From Candidatus Bathyarchaeota archaeon (GTDB lineage: Archaea > Thermoproteota > Bathyarchaeia > Bathyarchaeales > UBA233): 8,282 bases of DNA. Where the stretch lies: assembly GCA_029907045.1 (NCBI GenBank), contig JARYMR010000063.1, positions 1-8,282 on the forward strand, in the 5' to 3' direction. Below the pieces are notes generated by a model. The model was given only the letters and a program-made list of their open reading frames with translations, made no database searches and had not been told where the DNA came from. Positions within the stretch are counted from its first letter, which is position 1, and each line of letters begins with the position of its first letter. Shown piece after piece: positions 1 through 5,591 of the stretch. A program made the translations under genes and the position numbers.

Positions 1-1
1 C

Positions 2-1198
2 TTTGCATACTGGGAACTAGACGGCGTCTATAATGGCACTAATAATCCGACAACAGTTCTAATGGATAAAAACCACACTCTAAAGGCGTTTTTTGCATTA
101 GTTACCTACACATTAGTTATTACTGCCACAGCCGGAGGAACAACCAACCCGGCGCCTGGAACTTATGTGTACGAGAATGGTACATATGCCACTGTGACCG
201 CCCTCCCCTCGGCTAACTACATGTTTGATCATTGGGTTTTGGATGGTTCTCCAGCTGGTTCAGCTAACCCAATTGATGTTTTAATGGACAGAGACCACAC
301 TTTGCATGCTGTTTTCGCCATAATCAATTATACACTTACAATTACAACAACAAGTGGTGGTACGACTAATCCCTCCCCCGGCACCTATATTTATGCTTCT
401 GGTACTATGGTTGAGGTGTTAGCAATCCCAGATTTGAACTACAAGTTTGTCAGATGGGAGCTTAACGGCAATAACATAACAAATAATCCAATAGCAATAT
501 TAATGGATAAAAACTACACTTTGCATGCTGTTTTCCAGCTTTTAACCTATAGGCTAAATATTCTAAGCTCAACGGGCGGAATCACAGACCCAATACCGGG
601 AACCTACACTTATATTAATGGCACGTACGCTTCTGTAACAGCCATTCCAAACACGCATTATCGCTTTGATTACTGGCTGTTAGACGGTAACCCAGCAGGT
701 TCAGCTAATCCTATTAGCGTTCTAATGACAGATGACCACACCCTGCAAGCAATTTTCGCTGAAACCCACACTTTAGTAATAACTGTTTCTGAAGGCGGCA
801 CCACGGATCCTGCGCCTGGAACCTACACTTATGATGTTCCAACATATGTTACGGTCACAGCTATTCCATACACTAATTATCGTTTTGACCATTGGGTTTA
901 CGATGACGTTAATATCGGCTCAGCGAACCCCGTAACCGTTTATGTCGGCAGCAATCACACACTGCACGCAGTTTTTGTTTTAATAACTTATACGCTTAAA
1001 ATTGAGACAACAGCAGGCGGCACAACGAATCCTGCTCCTGGACTATACACTTATAATGCGGGCTCGATGGTTTCTGTTACTGCAGTTCCAAGTTCAGGCT
1101 ACGTTTTTGACCATTGGGAACTTAACGGCTCCAATGTAGGTTCAGCCAACCCATACTCTGTAACAATGAATAATAATTATGTTTTGAAAGCCTTCTTT
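2..1198 (+). repeat. Array of InlB-type coding repeats (one partial, five complete units)
   Basis: Units begin at about 107, 329, 548, 767 and 989, with a truncated unit at 2-106. Lengths are 74, 73, 73, 74 and at least 70 codons. Each unit carries TxGGTT(N/D)PxPGxYxY, then YxF(D/V)xW, then NP and a closing HTL(H/Q)A(V/I)F. Units at 107 and 548 share DGxPAGSANPI; the units at 107 and 329 end in an exact 20-bp match (297-316 and 516-535). The array continues beyond the left edge, so the full unit number is unknown. Confidence 0.9.
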
Positions 1199-1606
1199 AC
1201 AGCAGCTCCACCTCCTCCGCTGTCAGTTGCTATAAGTCCCATGTCCACTTCTATAATTCTTGGACAATCAGTGCAATTCACATCATCGGTTACGGGCGGG
1301 ACAACGCCATACAAGTATCAATGGTACTTAAATGACAATCCAGTTTCAGGCGCAACCTCAAACAGTTGGGCTTTCACGCCCACAGCAACAGGCGTATATT
1401 ATGTGTATTTGAATGTTACAGATGCCAACAATAATACAGCCAAGTCTGGAACTGCAAGAATAGAAGTTTCCTCTATTCCAGTTGGTGGGTATGCAATCTC
1501 TTTAGCCAAAGAAACTTCTCCGTTAACGTTCCAAGCAACCATCTACGCAGCATTAATCGTCCTATTTGGAGCAATATTAAGTCTAACAAAACGCAAAAGA
1601 AAATAA
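2..1606 (+). CDS. InlB B-repeat surface protein, C-terminally membrane-anchored (5' partial)
   Basis: The reading frame is open from base 2, so the gene starts outside the window; the ATG at 62 lies inside a repeat (MDKNHTLKA) and is not a start. The visible product has about 534 residues. From N to C it holds the end of one repeat, five complete 70-74 residue repeats of the GGTT(N/D)PxPGTY...FDHWxLDG...GSANP...HTLHAVF type, a TAAPPPP linker, and an Ig/PKD-like beta domain (1220-1474). A C-terminal segment (1475-1606) follows with PVGGY, a hydrophobic span at about 1529-1585 and a KRKRK tail. The repeats match the divergent InlB B-repeat family, which is common in secreted adhesin-like proteins. 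The anchor and basic tail imply an extracellular array fixed in the membrane, with N-glycosylation sequons such as NGT. A role in adhesion or as an S-layer-associated stalk is inference. The next gene follows after 54 nt on the same strand. Confidence 0.85.
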   Translation, partial: FAYWELDGVYNGTNNPTTVLMDKNHTLKAFFALVTYTLVITATAGGTTNPAPGTYVYENGTYATVTALPSANYMFDHWVLDGSPAGSANPIDVLMDRDHTLHAVFAIINYTLTITTTSGGTTNPSPGTYIYASGTMVEVLAIPDLNYKFVRWELNGNNITNNPIAILMDKNYTLHAVFQLLTYRLNILSSTGGITDPIPGTYTYINGTYASVTAIPNTHYRFDYWLLDGNPAGSANPISVLMTDDHTLQAIFAETHTLVITVSEGGTTDPAPGTYTYDVPTYVTVTAIPYTNYRFDHWVYDDVNIGSANPVTVYVGSNHTLHAVFVLITYTLKIETTAGGTTNPAPGLYTYNAGSMVSVTAVPSSGYVFDHWELNGSNVGSANPYSVTMNNNYVLKAFFTAAPPPPLSVAISPMSTSIILGQSVQFTSSVTGGTTPYKYQWYLNDNPVSGATSNSWAFTPTATGVYYVYLNVTDANNNTAKSGTARIEVSSIPVGGYAISLAKETSPLTFQATIYAALIVLFGAILSLTKRKRK

Positions 1607-1660
1607 CCATCACCCTCAATTTCCTTTTTAACAATAAAACTAGTTAGGGGAGCTCTTGCT

Positions 1661-2530
1661 ATGAAAGCTAAAAGAAAAAAGGAAGAACCGAAAAGGTTTG
1701 TCTATGATAAAAGGCTAATTTATGCAAGTATTGCATCTATAATAATAGTCATATCGGTTATAGCGCTTTTCTTCATATTTTATCCTAACCAACCAAGTGA
1801 GCCAAAAGCCGCCATAATAGATCAACTAAGTAGCTCTTATTTAACCAATATCACGCGTCATGTAAATGAGACTTTTGTAGAAAATGCAAAAACATTGTTG
1901 TATAAGCGGTTTTCAAAAGTTGACTATTATTCGGATAATGCTACGATAGAGAATTACAAAGATCTCGCTTCTTTAAACTATAAATTTATAGTTTGGAGAG
2001 CGCACTCAGCCTTAGACCAAGAAGAGCATTTTATTGCCATATCAAGTTCTGAGAGATCCGCGCCCCAAAAATATCAAGGCTACTTAGAAAATGGGCAAGT
2101 CACTATCTGTAACATCTCGGGAGAGTACTATTTTGGAATTACTCCAAAATTTGTTGAACAATGTATGAGTGGAAGGTTTGAAGATACAGTTATTGTTTTT
2201 ATGAGCTGTAATGGCTTAAACCCAGATTATACTAAAACTGCAGAGACTTTCGTAAATAATAAAGGTGTGAAAGCGTTTATAAGTTGGGATGGATGGATTG
2301 AAAAAGTCGATAATGATAATGCAGTTTCGCTTCTGCTTAAATATTTAATAGAAGACAATCGCACCATCTATCAAGCTGTTAAATCCATCCCTCCTTATGG
2401 ATTAAGCAGCTTGGATTATTACCCGCATAGTTCGGAAGTTGAAAACTATCATATTCCAAATTATAAAAACTCTGTTTCAAGTAGTATGATGCTTTCGTCA
2501 ACAATAATTTTAAGGAAAATTGAAAGGTAA
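1661..2530 (+). CDS. Membrane-anchored caspase-like (clan CD) putative cysteine peptidase
   Basis: This is a 289-residue protein. A basic N-terminus (MKAKRKKEEPKR) precedes one membrane span at about 19-41, which by the positive-inside rule places the remaining ~245 residues outside the cell. The ectodomain has a clan CD-like order: strand AAIIDQLSSSY, strand KVDYY, strand YKFIVWRAHSA with His115, strand DTVIVFMSCNGL with Cys183, then GVKAFISWDGWI. A His after one hydrophobic strand and a Cys after the next is the dyad layout of caspases, gingipains and CHAT proteases, and the following 'GVKAFISWDG' resembles the substrate-pocket strand of CHAT proteins. Five N-glycosylation sequons fit an outside location. 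GGGGAG lies 8 nt before the ATG and supports the start. Gene order suggests co-expression with the repeat protein upstream. The peptidase call is inference; an inactive homologue is possible. Confidence 0.65.
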   Translation: MKAKRKKEEPKRFVYDKRLIYASIASIIIVISVIALFFIFYPNQPSEPKAAIIDQLSSSYLTNITRHVNETFVENAKTLLYKRFSKVDYYSDNATIENYKDLASLNYKFIVWRAHSALDQEEHFIAISSSERSAPQKYQGYLENGQVTICNISGEYYFGITPKFVEQCMSGRFEDTVIVFMSCNGLNPDYTKTAETFVNNKGVKAFISWDGWIEKVDNDNAVSLLLKYLIEDNRTIYQAVKSIPPYGLSSLDYYPHSSEVENYHIPNYKNSVSSSMMLSSTIILRKIER

Positions 2531-2538
2531 CCAAAATT

Positions 2539-2883
2539 TTAGGTCTTGCTTGAACTAGTTTGGCTTATCAAATTTTTCATTCTTCTTGAAACTGTGGCGT
2601 GTAGTTGGCTGCGGAGGGCTTCACCAGTTAAATTAGCTTTTTGTATTTTTCTGAATTCTGCGGCTAACTCTTCATCTTGTAAGACTTCGTTTACCCATTT
2701 TTCAAAGTCTCCGCGGCAAAGGTGGAACTCTAAGGATTTTATGTTTACTTCGTTTATTTTTTCCATGAATTCTTTTAGGGATGCGGCGCTTTCGCCTGTA
2801 TAGTTTCCTATTGAGGTGAAGAAGTAGAATGCTTTTTCTCGGGGTACCGTTCTTAAAATTTTTGAAGCGTTTTCTATGTTCAT
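2539..2883 (-). CDS. DUF5752-like small protein, paired with Lrp/AsnC regulator
   Basis: This 114-residue soluble protein has no membrane span or signal peptide. The segment KAFYFFTSIGNYTGESAASL followed by LKEFMEKINEV and SLEFHLCRGDFEKWV resembles what I recall of DUF5752, a family without assigned function. Its C-terminal half is helical and charged. The ATG lies 1 nt after the stop of the Lrp/AsnC gene, with AAGGAAGAG just upstream inside that gene's 3' end, so the two are almost certainly co-transcribed and perhaps translationally coupled. A partner or effector role for the regulator is inference from this pairing. The stop is 8 nt from the convergent caspase-like gene, leaving no room for a separate terminator. 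The family call is moderately sure; the reading frame is sure. Confidence 0.7.
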   Translation of the reverse strand: MNIENASKILRTVPREKAFYFFTSIGNYTGESAASLKEFMEKINEVNIKSLEFHLCRGDFEKWVNEVLQDEELAAEFRKIQKANLTGEALRSQLHATVSRRMKNLISQTSSSKT

Positions 2884-2884
2884 T

Positions 2885-3418
2885 TTATTTCTCTTCCTTT
2901 ATTCTATGTGTTTCCTTTATAAGTGTTAACTTTTTTGGGTCATTGGCTATTGAAAATTGGGTTTCCTTAAACTTTTTCGTTATTATAGATGTGCGGATTC
3001 TTAAGACTCCGTGGAGTGGCGCAATAGAGTTAGCGATGAACGTGTGAAGGCTTTCTTGGTTTTCAGCTATGACTTTTGCTATTATTTGGAGTTCTTCTGA
3101 TATGGATGTGTAAACTTCTAAGACTTGGGGTGCCATGCATAGTTTTTCTGCAACTTTTTCGCTTTCTTTTGGGTCTGTGTAAATGGTCATTATGGCTGTG
3201 ATGTTTTTTGCTCCAGTTTTTTCAGCATCTATCATAGTTGTATACTTTTTTATTATTCCGTGTTGCTCCATCCTTTTTATTCTGTCATAAACTGTGGAGT
3301 GGGCTATGCCTAAGCGTTTTCCTATGGCTGTGTAAGTTTGTCTTGCGTCTTCTTGCAAAACCTCCAGAATTTTTAAGTCTGTATTATCTAATGCTAATGT
3401 GTTGTTTTTGAATTTCAA
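2885..3418 (-). CDS. Lrp/AsnC family transcriptional regulator
   Basis: This 177-residue protein has the classic two-domain form. Residues ~10-65 form the winged helix-turn-helix: LDNTDLKILEVLQEDARQ, then AIGKRLGIAHSTVYDRIKRM as the recognition region, then GIIKKYTTMID. Residues ~72-146 fit the RAM (ligand-binding, oligomerising) domain. A basic C-terminal tail of about 25 residues (PKKLTLIKETHRIKEEK) extends past the usual end. The start is TTG at 3418. No ATG occurs upstream in frame before the stop at 3550-3548, and the next in-frame ATG (Met50) would remove most of the HTH. In the RAM domain the usual Gly-rich turn is replaced by TSISEEL, so effector binding may differ from amino-acid-responsive Lrp proteins. 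Targets are unknown; autoregulation and control of the divergent gene are plausible inferences. Confidence 0.92.
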   Translation of the reverse strand: MKFKNNTLALDNTDLKILEVLQEDARQTYTAIGKRLGIAHSTVYDRIKRMEQHGIIKKYTTMIDAEKTGAKNITAIMTIYTDPKESEKVAEKLCMAPQVLEVYTSISEELQIIAKVIAENQESLHTFIANSIAPLHGVLRIRTSIITKKFKETQFSIANDPKKLTLIKETHRIKEEK

Positions 3419-3463
3419 AGGGCGCTTCTGCCTCTCGCTTCTTAATGTGTTGTTTTTGAATTT
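3395..3463. repeat. Exact 21-bp direct repeat around the Lrp gene start
   Basis: Positions 3395-3415 and 3443-3463 are identical over 21 bases (TAATGTGTTGTTTTTGAATT plus one T), offset by 48 bp. The first copy encodes residues KFKNNTL of the regulator's N-terminus. The second lies upstream in the same frame and would encode the same seven residues. A second pair, CCTCCAGAATTTT at 3361-3373 and 3505-3517, is offset by 144 bp, which is three times 48. The segments between the copies do not match, so this is not a simple fresh tandem duplication. Confidence 0.85.
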
Positions 3464-3555
3464 ATTGTTTTTTGTCGGAAAAATGTAGATTTTCTCTTGG
3501 TTTTCCTCCAGAATTTTACTCCGATTCTTTCGTAAACTTGTAGGTAATCAGCCAT
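3442..3555 (-). CDS. Possible 37-codon small ORF upstream of the Lrp gene
   Basis: An ATG at 3555 opens a 37-residue frame beginning MADYLQVYERIGVKFWRK and ending KTTH, with a stop 23 nt before the TTG of the Lrp gene. It is basic in its second half and has no membrane span. No clear Shine-Dalgarno sequence precedes it, though a leaderless start is possible because TTTATGAA sits about 20-27 nt upstream. Its 3' end overlaps one copy of the 21-bp direct repeat. I do not recognise the sequence. It may be a leader peptide, a remnant of a decayed gene or chance. Confidence 0.22.
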   Translation of the reverse strand: MADYLQVYERIGVKFWRKTKRKSTFFRQKTINSKTTH

Positions 3556-3622
3556 TTTATCTACAAAGTTTTAATTCATAAATGTTTTGTCCTACACTTT
3601 TACAGATAAATTGACAAACAAG

Positions 3623-3632
3623 TTTAAATTTA
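3623..3632 (+). promoter_or_regulatory. TATA-like box for the 3692 gene
   Basis: TTTAAATTTA in an AT-rich stretch resembles an archaeal TATA box. Archaeal transcripts usually start about 25 nt downstream, which predicts a start near 3650-3656 and a leader of about 40 nt before the ATG at 3692. No other strong box lies between here and the gene. Confidence 0.45.
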
Positions 3633-3643
3633 TGTGTGTGCAA

Positions 3644-3668
3644 TAGAATATTGTTCTAGAAGATTCTA
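3644..3668. promoter_or_regulatory. Phased inverted-repeat element, possible operator
   Basis: TAGAAT (3644-3649) and ATTCTA (3663-3668) are perfect inverted arms enclosing the 8-bp palindrome TTCTAGAA (3654-3661). The element can be read as GAA..TTC..GAA..TTC half-sites, three of them spaced exactly two bases apart (3654-3666). It lies where transcription from the 3623 box should start, a typical repressor position. The adjacent Lrp/AsnC protein is the obvious candidate binder, but that is inference. Confidence 0.4.
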
Positions 3669-3691
3669 TCAGAGAGGTTTGTGATGAGAAG

Positions 3692-4180
3692 ATGAAGATG
3701 CCTAGAGTTTGGGAAATAATGAGAAAGTTTAAGGATTTCTGCAAGTTTCATGGTTGGAAAACTTCTGAAACTGAGGATTGGGTGGAGGTTGACGATAAAT
3801 ATCACAATTTCCTATGGACTAGGGATGTTCACCCATCTTCCTTTAAGAATATAGTTTCTCATAGGAGATGCGTTGTCAGGGAAGGCTTGTCCTATCGGGT
3901 TGTTGAAGCCTATTATACAGCTTGGCTTTTCTCTGAAACACCCTCAGAGACCCTTATGAAAGCGATTTTTGAAAATCCAGAATTCGCCAAAAGAATAGCC
4001 CTCTACGATTTAAGTCCCTTACTGGAAGGAAAAAACTTGTGCAGAAAACTTAACAATACGGACAGTTCTGTTTTCCAAGAATTTGAGAGTTTTCTAAAAA
4101 ATGAGTTAAAGGTTGAACTTAAACCAATTTTTAGCATGGAGTTTACTCCAGAAAGATGCTCAGTTGAGAAGATGGCTTAA
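3692..4180 (+). CDS. Hypothetical protein, 162 aa
   Basis: I do not recognise a named family. The product is soluble, with no signal peptide or membrane span. The N-terminal half is rich in aromatic residues and His (FCKFHGWKTSETEDWVEV, HNFLWTRDVHPSSF), suggesting a compact alpha/beta domain. The middle, SYRVVEAYYTAWLFSETPS, and the segment FAKRIALYDLSPLLEGKNL look structured and conserved in style; the C-terminus is mixed. Four Cys residues (17, 60, 117, 156) are scattered and form no CxxC pair. The ATG at 3692 is preferred over the ATG at 3698 because GAGAGG at 3672-3677 is closer, although 14 nt is still long. The next gene begins within 8-56 nt on the same strand, so the two probably form an operon under the 3623-3668 control region. 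Confidence 0.72.
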   Translation: MKMPRVWEIMRKFKDFCKFHGWKTSETEDWVEVDDKYHNFLWTRDVHPSSFKNIVSHRRCVVREGLSYRVVEAYYTAWLFSETPSETLMKAIFENPEFAKRIALYDLSPLLEGKNLCRKLNNTDSSVFQEFESFLKNELKVELKPIFSMEFTPERCSVEKMA

Positions 4181-4236
4181 CAATAAAATTGAAAGGTTTG
4201 ATAAAGGAAAACAGCACATGTATTATTGTGGGCGAA

Positions 4237-4830
4237 ATGTCTCAAGACGCTGAAAAAATAAAGAGGCTTGTGGCTTTTAAGAAAAAACTTGAAAAAAGGG
4301 TTGAAGATTTAGAGTCTGAACTTAAAGAATTGCAAACAATGCTTGAGGCAGTGAACTCCATACTGCTCGAAAAAGGGTTTAAACGGGCAGAACTTCCCAA
4401 AGCGCCAGCCGAAGTGGAGGCTTTACCGCCAAAGGAAGAAGTTCCAGTTGAAAAAGTACCTCTAATCGAATATGAGAGTGTTACGCCCTTAAAGACTGCA
4501 GATGGCGAGCTCCTCGCAAACCTTTACACAAGCGGAGACATGGTGCGTGTTGTGCCCGTAGAAGGCAAAAACTTCAATGTGAACACGCCGCCTTTCACGC
4601 CTTTTCTTGTGGAAAGGATTTTTTCGAAAATGCAGGAAAAAGACAATGAATTATCCAGAACGGGACAACTACCACCTGAAAGGGTTTTTTCTTACAATAT
4701 TGTTAGAGAAGGCGATACTATTCGTGAAATAGTCATTGAGCATGTGGATCAAGACCGTTTGAGGGAGCTTAAGTCAAGCATCCGCTGGACATTGGAGAAA
4801 ATGTATGAAAAAATGAAGAGTCAAGGGTAA
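4237..4830 (+). CDS. Coiled-coil protein with conserved C-terminal domain, 197 aa
   Basis: Counting from the ATG at 4237, residues ~3-46 form a charged coiled coil (KIKRLVAFKKKLEKRVEDLE and onward). Residues ~52-76 are a Pro/Glu-rich linker, and ~77-197 form a globular domain with LIEYESVTPLKTADGELLAN, VPVEGKNFNVNTPPFTPFLV, NIVREGDTIREIVI and a final helix RLRELKSSIRWTLEKMYEKM. There is no signal peptide or membrane span. An in-frame TTG at 4189 would add 16 residues (MKGLIKENSTCIIVGE). I prefer the ATG because the coiled coil starts directly after it and the extra residues look unlike the rest, but neither start has a clear ribosome site. It follows the 162-aa gene closely and is probably co-transcribed. 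The function is unknown; the shape suggests a dimeric scaffold or adaptor. It ends 6 nt from the convergent DUF2148 gene. Confidence 0.75.
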   Translation: MSQDAEKIKRLVAFKKKLEKRVEDLESELKELQTMLEAVNSILLEKGFKRAELPKAPAEVEALPPKEEVPVEKVPLIEYESVTPLKTADGELLANLYTSGDMVRVVPVEGKNFNVNTPPFTPFLVERIFSKMQEKDNELSRTGQLPPERVFSYNIVREGDTIREIVIEHVDQDRLRELKSSIRWTLEKMYEKMKSQG

Positions 4831-4836
4831 AGGCAA

Positions 4837-5397
4837 TTATTTGCGGTCGAAGTAGATGCTTTTTCCTTTAGCTGATATGGGAATTCCCATTATAATTGTT
4901 GCTTCTGGCAGAAGCCCAAGCTTCATTGCAGCTGTGCCAACACGATACATTATGCGGTTGTCTACATTTAAGATACTGGCGATTTTCACGGCTGAACCTA
5001 GGGCTATTCCAAGGTCTAAGGCTTTGAAAACACATGTCGGACCCTTGAAGTCTATTCCAAGCCTTTTCTCCTTTTCTTCAAATTCCTTACAGCTCTTATA
5101 GCCGCAGGCGCCACAGTTTAATCCGAAATTTTTGTTTCCCCTAACGCCTATTAGGATTACGGCTTCTGAATCCCTAACATTTTTTGCGTCACGCTTAAAA
5201 CCTTCAATCTTTCTTTCTTCGCCAATTTTCTCCATTCCGTCGGCGATGGCATCTTTCTCTTTGCCATAAACGATTAATGTTAAAATGTCGTCTATTCCCC
5301 CAGTTTTTGGAGCTGTTCTTGCGGCTACAAGCATGAGTTTTGCTGCTTCCAAAAGCGCATCTCTTTCTGCGTCTTTGCTTTCAATTTTCTGGCTCAT
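4837..5397 (-). CDS. DUF2148 ferredoxin-domain / nitroreductase-like Fe-S protein
   Basis: This 186-residue protein has the DUF2148 pattern. Residues ~13-45 (ALLEAAKLMLVAARTAPKTG followed by GIDDILTLIV) resemble the start of nitroreductases. Residues 94-122 carry Cys95, Cys98, Cys103 and Cys122 in NCGACGYKSC...GPTC, which fits a [4Fe-4S] site. The end, IIMGIPISAKGKSIYFDRK, resembles the GIP(L/I)SAKGK ending typical of the family. It is probably a cytoplasmic redox protein, possibly flavin-dependent; the substrate is unknown. GAGGA lies 5 nt upstream of the ATG and fixes the start. It is the last gene of the minus-strand run, 52 nt after the small membrane protein, and may also have its own promoter at about 5445-5438. 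A redox partnership with the nearby thioredoxin is inference. Confidence 0.88.
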   Translation of the reverse strand: MSQKIESKDAERDALLEAAKLMLVAARTAPKTGGIDDILTLIVYGKEKDAIADGMEKIGEERKIEGFKRDAKNVRDSEAVILIGVRGNKNFGLNCGACGYKSCKEFEEKEKRLGIDFKGPTCVFKALDLGIALGSAVKIASILNVDNRIMYRVGTAAMKLGLLPEATIIMGIPISAKGKSIYFDRK

Positions 5398-5437
5398 TTT
5401 ATTCCTCTAAATTATTGATGAGTTTATGTGGGATTGG

Positions 5438-5445
5438 ATTTAATA
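5438..5445 (-). promoter_or_regulatory. Possible internal TATA box before the DUF2148 gene
   Basis: On the minus strand the sequence CTATTAAATCC resembles an archaeal TATA box. A start about 25 nt downstream would leave a leader of about 20 nt containing the GAGGA ribosome site (5407-5403). This could give the DUF2148 gene extra expression independent of the upstream operon. It is a short AT-rich motif, so confidence is low. Confidence 0.3.
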
Positions 5446-5449
5446 GTTT

Positions 5450-5584
5450 TCACGGTGTAATAACTGCTTTTTTCAACATCTCTAATATATTGTTTAATTG
5501 TCCAGTGTATATGCCAACAGCCAAGAAGGATACGCCTAAAAGAAGTAGGAGCGCTCCTATTATTCGGCGTTGTGGGATTTCCAT
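5450..5584 (-). CDS. Small single-span membrane protein, 44 aa
   Basis: This short gene sits in the space between the thioredoxin and DUF2148 genes. It begins MEIPQRR, continues into one hydrophobic span (IIGALLLLLGVSFLAVGIY, about residues 8-26) and ends with a short amphipathic tail (NNILEMLKKAVITP). Its ATG lies 7 nt after the thioredoxin stop. AGGA, overlapping that stop, sits 5 nt before the ATG, a good ribosome site. The basic residues before the span predict the N-terminus inside and the short tail outside, though the tail is also basic. The operon position suggests a membrane tether or partner for the thioredoxin or Fe-S protein; this is inference. I recognise no family. The ribosome site, clean span and tight packing favour a real gene over chance. 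Confidence 0.62.
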   Translation of the reverse strand: MEIPQRRIIGALLLLLGVSFLAVGIYTGQLNNILEMLKKAVITP

Positions 5585-5591
5585 AAGGTTC

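Noticed and set aside
62..64. ATG at 62 as the start of the repeat protein
   Set aside because: The frame is open to base 2 and encodes the middle of another repeat (AYWELDG...NNPTTVLMDK), so this Met is internal.
1619..1630. T-rich run after the repeat-protein gene as a terminator
   Set aside because: Short, interrupted by CC and without a hairpin; archaeal termination there cannot be excluded but is not supported enough to list.
2546..2803. 85-codon plus-strand ORF opposite the DUF5752-like gene
   Set aside because: Fully antisense to a gene with recognisable sequence; its Ser/Phe-rich composition is typical of a reverse-strand shadow.
3419..3691. CRISPR or mobile-element remnant because of the direct repeats
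   Set aside because: Only two copies of each repeat, no spacer regularity, and no transposase, terminal inverted repeats or target duplications nearby.
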